Assembly (NCBI GenBank): GCA_021789565.1
Contig: JAJYJL010000183.1
Span: forward strand, 1-9,880
Length of the DNA: 9,880 nucleotides
Source: Acidobacteriota bacterium
GTDB lineage: Bacteria; Acidobacteriota; Terriglobia; UBA7540
Direction: 5' to 3'
Part shown: positions 5,956 to 9,880 of the stretch, one piece after another
Layout: each line of letters opens with the position of its first letter
Numbering within the stretch: position 1 is the first letter of the stretch
The notes under the pieces: model-generated
Seen by the model: the letters and a program-made list of their open reading frames with translations, nothing else
What the model was told of the DNA's origin: nothing
Database searches by the model: none
Program-made: the position numbers and the translations under genes

Positions 5956-7662
5956 TCAGTGGAGCGCCGCCTGCCCGGCCTGCAGCGCCTTCAGCCGCTT
6001 CATCACGTCGTTGGCGCCGCGCCCGAAATAATCGTGCAGCGTGCGGTACTCCGCAAAAATTCGGTCGTACACTTCGTGCGCCTTCTTACGCGGTCGGTAG
6101 GAACCTTTCTGCAGATGCGCCATCTTGCGGGCCGCTTCAAAGATGTTATCGTAGCCTCCCGCCGCGCGCCCCGCAGCTACGGCGCCGTGCATGGCGGAAC
6201 CCAGCGCCGGGCAGGTGAGCGGCTGCCGGGCAATTTTGATCTCGCGTCCTGTCACGTCGGCATAGATCTGCATCAACAGATGGTTCTTCTCCGGCAGGCC
6301 GCCGCAGGCCACCAGATTGCGCACCTCGACGCCGCGCGACTCGAAGGCTTCAATAATCTGCCGCGTGCCAAAGGCCGTGGACTCGATGAGGGCGCGGTAA
6401 ATTTCGTGCGGTTTGGTCGCGAGGCGAAGGCCCAGGAGCACACCCGTAAGCCCGGCGTCTACCAGCACCGAGCGGTTGCCGTTCCACCAGTCGAGCGCCA
6501 GCAGGCCTGACTCGCCCGGCGCGAGCGCCGCGGCCTGTTTTTCCAGAATGGTGGTGAAGGGGACCCTGCTGCGGCGCGCTTCTCGATGCACCGACTCATG
6601 CACGCCGTTTTCAAAGAACCAGGCAAAGATGTCGCCCACGGCCGACTGTCCGGCTTCGTATCCCCACAGCCCCGGCACCACGCCGTCTTCCACCACGCCG
6701 CACATGCCTTCCACCATCTGCCGTTGCGCGCCCAATAGGATGTGGCAAATCGACGTGCCCATAATCATCACCAGCGAACCCGGCTCCGTCACCGCGCAGG
6801 CGGGCACCGAAACGTGCGCGTCCACGTTGCCGACGGAAACAGGCGTTCCTTCGCGAAGGCCCGTCTTCCGCGCCCATTCCGCCGCGAGCCCGCCGGCACG
6901 CGCCCCCAGTGGATAGTAGTCTTCGGGTACCCGCGTGCCGATCACGTTTGCGAGCGCAGGATGCAGGGCCCGGAAAAAATCTGCCGCAGGAAATCCTTTG
7001 CCCTTCACCCACATGGCCTTGTAGCCCGCCGTGCAGGTGCTGCGCTTTTCCTCGCCCGTCAACTGCCACACAATCCAGTCGGCGGCTTCGATAAACCGCT
7101 CCGTGGCGTCGTAAATGGCAGGCGCTTCATTCACAATCTGCAGCAGCTTTGAGAAGAACCACTCCGAGGAATATTTGCCGCCGTAGACGCGGATAAAATC
7201 TTCGTTGCGTTCCCGGCCGATTTCGTTGATGCGGTCGGCTTCCGGCTGCGCCGCGTGATGCTTCCATAACTTGACCCAGGCGTGCGGATGCTTGTGGAAC
7301 TTCGGCAGGAAGCAGAGCGGCGTGCCGTCGCGTTTGACGGGCATGGGGCTGGAGGCCGTGAAGTCGGTGCCCAGGCCGATCACCTGCCCGCCTTTAACGC
7401 CCGCGGCCTTCAGCGCTTTGGGGACCCCCTTTTCCAACACTTGCAGATAATCGCGCGGGTTCTGCAAGGCCCAGTCGTGCTCAAGCTTTGCGCCGCCCGG
7501 GAGCCTTGCATCAATCACGCCGTCGGGGTAGGGGACGATCACGCTCGATACCAGTTCGCCATTCGCCACGCGCACCACGGCCGCGCGGCCGGACTCCGTG
7601 CCGTAATCGATCCCCAGCGCGAACTTGTCTTTGGCTTTGGAAGAGGATGTCTGGCTTCTCAT
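5956..7662 (-). CDS. araB: Ribulokinase (FGGY family)
   Basis: This 568-residue protein is almost the length of E. coli AraB (566). It phosphorylates L-ribulose with ATP to L-ribulose 5-phosphate in the cytoplasm. The N-terminal FGGY domain opens with the phosphate loop GIDYGTESGR (17-26), followed by GLGTDFTASSPMPV (96-109), YGGKYSSEWFFSKLLQI (160-176) and ADWIVWQLTG (194-203). The substrate and catalytic region is GNVDAH (278-283) with D281 as likely catalytic base. The C-terminal domain has MGTSICHILL (301-310), PGLWGYEAGQSAVGDIFAWF (330-349), the LDWWNGNRS segment (390-398) and the ACGGLPEKN motif (452-460). These match AraB better than xylulokinase or glycerol kinase. Its ATG overlaps the GH3 stop as ATGA and no ribosome binding site is visible, so translation is probably coupled. 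REP-like units follow the stop. Confidence 0.95.
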   Translation of the reverse strand: MRSQTSSSKAKDKFALGIDYGTESGRAAVVRVANGELVSSVIVPYPDGVIDARLPGGAKLEHDWALQNPRDYLQVLEKGVPKALKAAGVKGGQVIGLGTDFTASSPMPVKRDGTPLCFLPKFHKHPHAWVKLWKHHAAQPEADRINEIGRERNEDFIRVYGGKYSSEWFFSKLLQIVNEAPAIYDATERFIEAADWIVWQLTGEEKRSTCTAGYKAMWVKGKGFPAADFFRALHPALANVIGTRVPEDYYPLGARAGGLAAEWARKTGLREGTPVSVGNVDAHVSVPACAVTEPGSLVMIMGTSICHILLGAQRQMVEGMCGVVEDGVVPGLWGYEAGQSAVGDIFAWFFENGVHESVHREARRSRVPFTTILEKQAAALAPGESGLLALDWWNGNRSVLVDAGLTGVLLGLRLATKPHEIYRALIESTAFGTRQIIEAFESRGVEVRNLVACGGLPEKNHLLMQIYADVTGREIKIARQPLTCPALGSAMHGAVAAGRAAGGYDNIFEAARKMAHLQKGSYRPRKKAHEVYDRIFAEYRTLHDYFGRGANDVMKRLKALQAGQAALH

Positions 7663-9880
7663 CGGTTAACGAGTCTCGTGCTTTCAACTTTCCTTCCGGT
7701 GATTTCGAATGTAGCACTCGCGACCGTCGCGCCTTTGCCGGGCTGGCTGCCACCCACGAAGACCGTGTAGCTGCCAGGTTCAACCACGAGCGCGCCGTTT
7801 TCTGTGGCGAGGCTCAAATCCCGCGGGTCAAGCGCGAAGCTGACGCGGCGCGTCTCGCCCGGCGCCAGATGAATCCGCTGGAAGCCCTTGAGGGCGCGAA
7901 TGGGAGCGTCCGCCCTCTGCCCGTATTCGATGTAAAGTTCGGCCACCTCATCGCCTGCAACGCCAGAAGTGTTTTTCACATCCGCCTCCACGGTGAGCGG
8001 CTGTCCGGCCTTGACGGAGTAGGTTGAGAGCTGAATGTTGCTGAAAGTGAAACTCGAATAGCTGAGGCCGTAGCCGAAACCGTAAAGCGGCTCGCCGGTG
8101 AAGTAGCGGTAGGTGCGGTCCTTCATGGAGTAATCCGTGAAGGGCGGAAGCTGGCTGACGGATTTATAAAAGGTGACCGGGAGCCGGCCGGCGGGATTGT
8201 TTTGGCCGGCCAGGGTCTCGGCAATGGCCGTGCCGCCCACTTCACCCGGATACCACGCGTCAAGGATGGCGGCAGCATGTGCCTCGGCCCAGTTGGCAGC
8301 CACCGCGCTGCCGTTCAGCAACACCACCACCAAAGGCTTGCCGGTTGCGGCCAGCGCGTGCAGCAAATCCTTCTGGACCTCCGGCAACTGAAGGTTGGTG
8401 CGGTCGCCGCCGTCAAAGCCTGGAATTTTGATGGGCATTTCCTCGCCTTCGAGGTGCGGCGACAGACCAACAAAAGCAACCACGACGTCAGCCTGCTTTG
8501 CGATGCGTACCGCTTGCTCACGCAGCACATCGACGGGCGGTTTCCATTCCAGCGTGACTCCAGCGCCGAACAACGGGGCACGATGCGAGTAATCGAGGCG
8601 AAGGGTGTGCGGCTTTGCGTTGTTGAAATGCACTTTGAAAGTTCCGGGCGCCGGCTTTCGGTTGAAGCTGGTGCTGGTGAGTACCAGTTTGCCGTCCAGG
8701 TAAACGTGGATCGCCTCGTGGTCCTCACAGGGGTAGCAGTCCGGCTGGTGGATGCCGAAGGTGTAATCCCCGGGGCCGGGCGGGGTGAGCGTGCCGGTCC
8801 AGCGGACGGAGAATGCTTTCATCGGAATGCCCGGCGCCGGAGCGGCGGCGCTCCAGTTAAACTGGATTTGCGAATCCGTGCGGGTGAGCGCAGGCTTGCC
8901 GGAGAAATTTGCGTTTGCAAAATATTCCGCTTTCAGTCCCATGGCACTGGAGCCTGCCGCCGGACGGAAGGCGTTTTGGGGCACAGGCGCCGGGAATTCC
9001 GAAACGTGCGGCGAGCCCTGCGCGTAGAGGATTTTCGCTTTGCCGGCAAACACTTTCCGCATGCCGTCAATCGGCAGCACGGGTTGAGGAGGCGTGCCGT
9101 GATAGTTGCCTTCAATGGCCGGGAGGGATTCTGCATTCGGGCCGACGACGGCAATGGTGTGCACGCCGGGTTTCAGCGGCAGAATGCCGTTGTTCTTCAG
9201 CAGCACCATGGATTCGCGGGCGGCGCGAAGGGCCAGTTCGCGATGTGCCGACGAATTGACCTGAGACATGGGAATTTTATTAAAGGGAACGTCCGCTTTG
9301 GGATCGAACATGCCCAGGCGCATGCGGGCGGTAAACAGCCGCCTCACCGAGGTATCAATTTCACTTTCCTTGATAAGCCCATCCTTCACGGCCTTCACCA
9401 GGGTAACGTATTCGTTGCCGCAGGTGGTGTCGGTGCCGGCCTTGACGGCCAAGGCGGAAGCGTGTTCAAGGTCGGGCGCGTAGTGGTGCCCGGTGAAGAT
9501 GTCGTCAACAGCGCCGCAGTCGGAGGTGACGTAACCGTGGAATCCCCACCTGTCGCGCAGGGTTTTCTGCAGGAGAAAAGTGTCTGCGCAGGCGGGCGCC
9601 CCGTTGATGGCGTTGTAGGAACACATGGTGGAATCCGCGTGCGCGTCCTCGAGAGTGGCGCGGAAAGCAGGGAAGTAGGTGTCTCGAAGATCGTACGGAG
9701 TGACTTTGGCGTTGAAGCCGTGGCGCAACGGTTCGGGGCCGCTGTGCACGGCAAAATGCTTGGGCGTGGCCACCGCCTCGAGATATTTCGGATTGTTGCC
9801 CTGCACTCCGCGGACAAACGCCATGCCAAGCTGCGAGGTGAGAAACGGGTCCTCACCGTAGGTCTCCTGGCCGCGACCCC
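7659..9880 (-). CDS. GH3 glycosidase with PA14 insertion, beta-xylosidase or arabinosidase type (N-terminus beyond the right edge)
   Basis: The frame is open to the right edge and shows about 739 residues; numbers below count from the in-frame Met at 9824, which is internal. The first visible residues, GRGQETYGEDP, are the classic GH3 segment, so the true start and any signal peptide lie outside. PKHFAVHSG (21-29) and the nucleophile region YVTSDCGAVDD with D102 follow. The SDCGAV form is typical of the xylosidase/arabinosidase branch. The GH3 C-terminal domain begins at LLKNNGILPL (208-217), is interrupted by a PA14 domain (about 296-430) and resumes at ADVVVAFVG (445-453). A candidate acid/base is in LEGEE (458-462). 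A fibronectin III-like domain ends the protein (about 603-709). As first visible gene of the arabinose cluster it probably releases L-arabinose or D-xylose from plant oligosaccharides; the exact bond is not readable. Confidence 0.93.
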   Translation of the reverse strand, partial: GRGQETYGEDPFLTSQLGMAFVRGVQGNNPKYLEAVATPKHFAVHSGPEPLRHGFNAKVTPYDLRDTYFPAFRATLEDAHADSTMCSYNAINGAPACADTFLLQKTLRDRWGFHGYVTSDCGAVDDIFTGHHYAPDLEHASALAVKAGTDTTCGNEYVTLVKAVKDGLIKESEIDTSVRRLFTARMRLGMFDPKADVPFNKIPMSQVNSSAHRELALRAARESMVLLKNNGILPLKPGVHTIAVVGPNAESLPAIEGNYHGTPPQPVLPIDGMRKVFAGKAKILYAQGSPHVSEFPAPVPQNAFRPAAGSSAMGLKAEYFANANFSGKPALTRTDSQIQFNWSAAAPAPGIPMKAFSVRWTGTLTPPGPGDYTFGIHQPDCYPCEDHEAIHVYLDGKLVLTSTSFNRKPAPGTFKVHFNNAKPHTLRLDYSHRAPLFGAGVTLEWKPPVDVLREQAVRIAKQADVVVAFVGLSPHLEGEEMPIKIPGFDGGDRTNLQLPEVQKDLLHALAATGKPLVVVLLNGSAVAANWAEAHAAAILDAWYPGEVGGTAIAETLAGQNNPAGRLPVTFYKSVSQLPPFTDYSMKDRTYRYFTGEPLYGFGYGLSYSSFTFSNIQLSTYSVKAGQPLTVEADVKNTSGVAGDEVAELYIEYGQRADAPIRALKGFQRIHLAPGETRRVSFALDPRDLSLATENGALVVEPGSYTVFVGGSQPGKGATVASATFEITGRKVESTRLVNR
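8537..8939 (-). other. PA14 domain inserted in the GH3 C-terminal domain
   Basis: It begins with GLKAEYFANANFSGKP and continues through SVRWTGTLTPPGPGDYTFGI and the VYLDGKLVL strand to TLRLDYSH and GVTLEWKPP. This is the PA14 beta-barrel pattern known from GH3 enzymes, where it helps shape the sugar site. A short CYPCEDHEA stretch with two cysteines lies in a predicted loop and could form a disulfide. Confidence 0.8.

Overview
The window is GC-rich, densely coding DNA. It probably comes from a soil-type polysaccharide-degrading bacterium. Gene content and style (secreted CocE/NonD hydrolase, secreted beta-helix protein, PA14-containing GH3, short GTAG-headed palindromes between genes) remind me of Acidobacteriota, but nothing here fixes the phylum.

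Layout: (1) 1-1605, minus: a secreted CocE/NonD-type serine hydrolase, cut by the left edge. (2) 1606-2371: a long divergent intergenic region, GC-rich with palindromes on the left and AT-rich with a weak promoter candidate on the right. (3) 2372-3523, plus: a secreted right-handed parallel beta-helix protein, best started at a GTG. (4) 3559-9880, minus: a four-gene cluster read right to left. It contains a GH3 glycosidase with a PA14 insertion (cut by the right edge), then araB (ribulokinase), araD (L-ribulose-5-phosphate 4-epimerase), then an L-fucose/L-arabinose isomerase-family protein.

The minus-strand cluster reads as a route from arabinoxylan-type oligosaccharides to the pentose phosphate pathway. 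GH3 releases the pentose, the isomerase would make L-ribulose, AraB phosphorylates it and AraD epimerises it to D-xylulose 5-phosphate. A classical AraA is absent from the window, and the FucI-fold isomerase sits where it would be expected. GH3 and araB overlap by ATGA.

The most unusual non-coding content lies in the operon's two spacers. The araB-araD spacer holds three REP-like units (GTAG or GGAG head plus a palindrome) in alternating orientation, plus a fourth hairpin. The araD-isomerase spacer holds one GTAG-headed hairpin of different sequence and a second hairpin near the isomerase ribosome binding site. These look like RAYT-type REP/REPIN (BIME-like) elements and may set mRNA stability within the operon. 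No transporter, regulator, tRNA, rRNA, CRISPR array or insertion sequence was seen.
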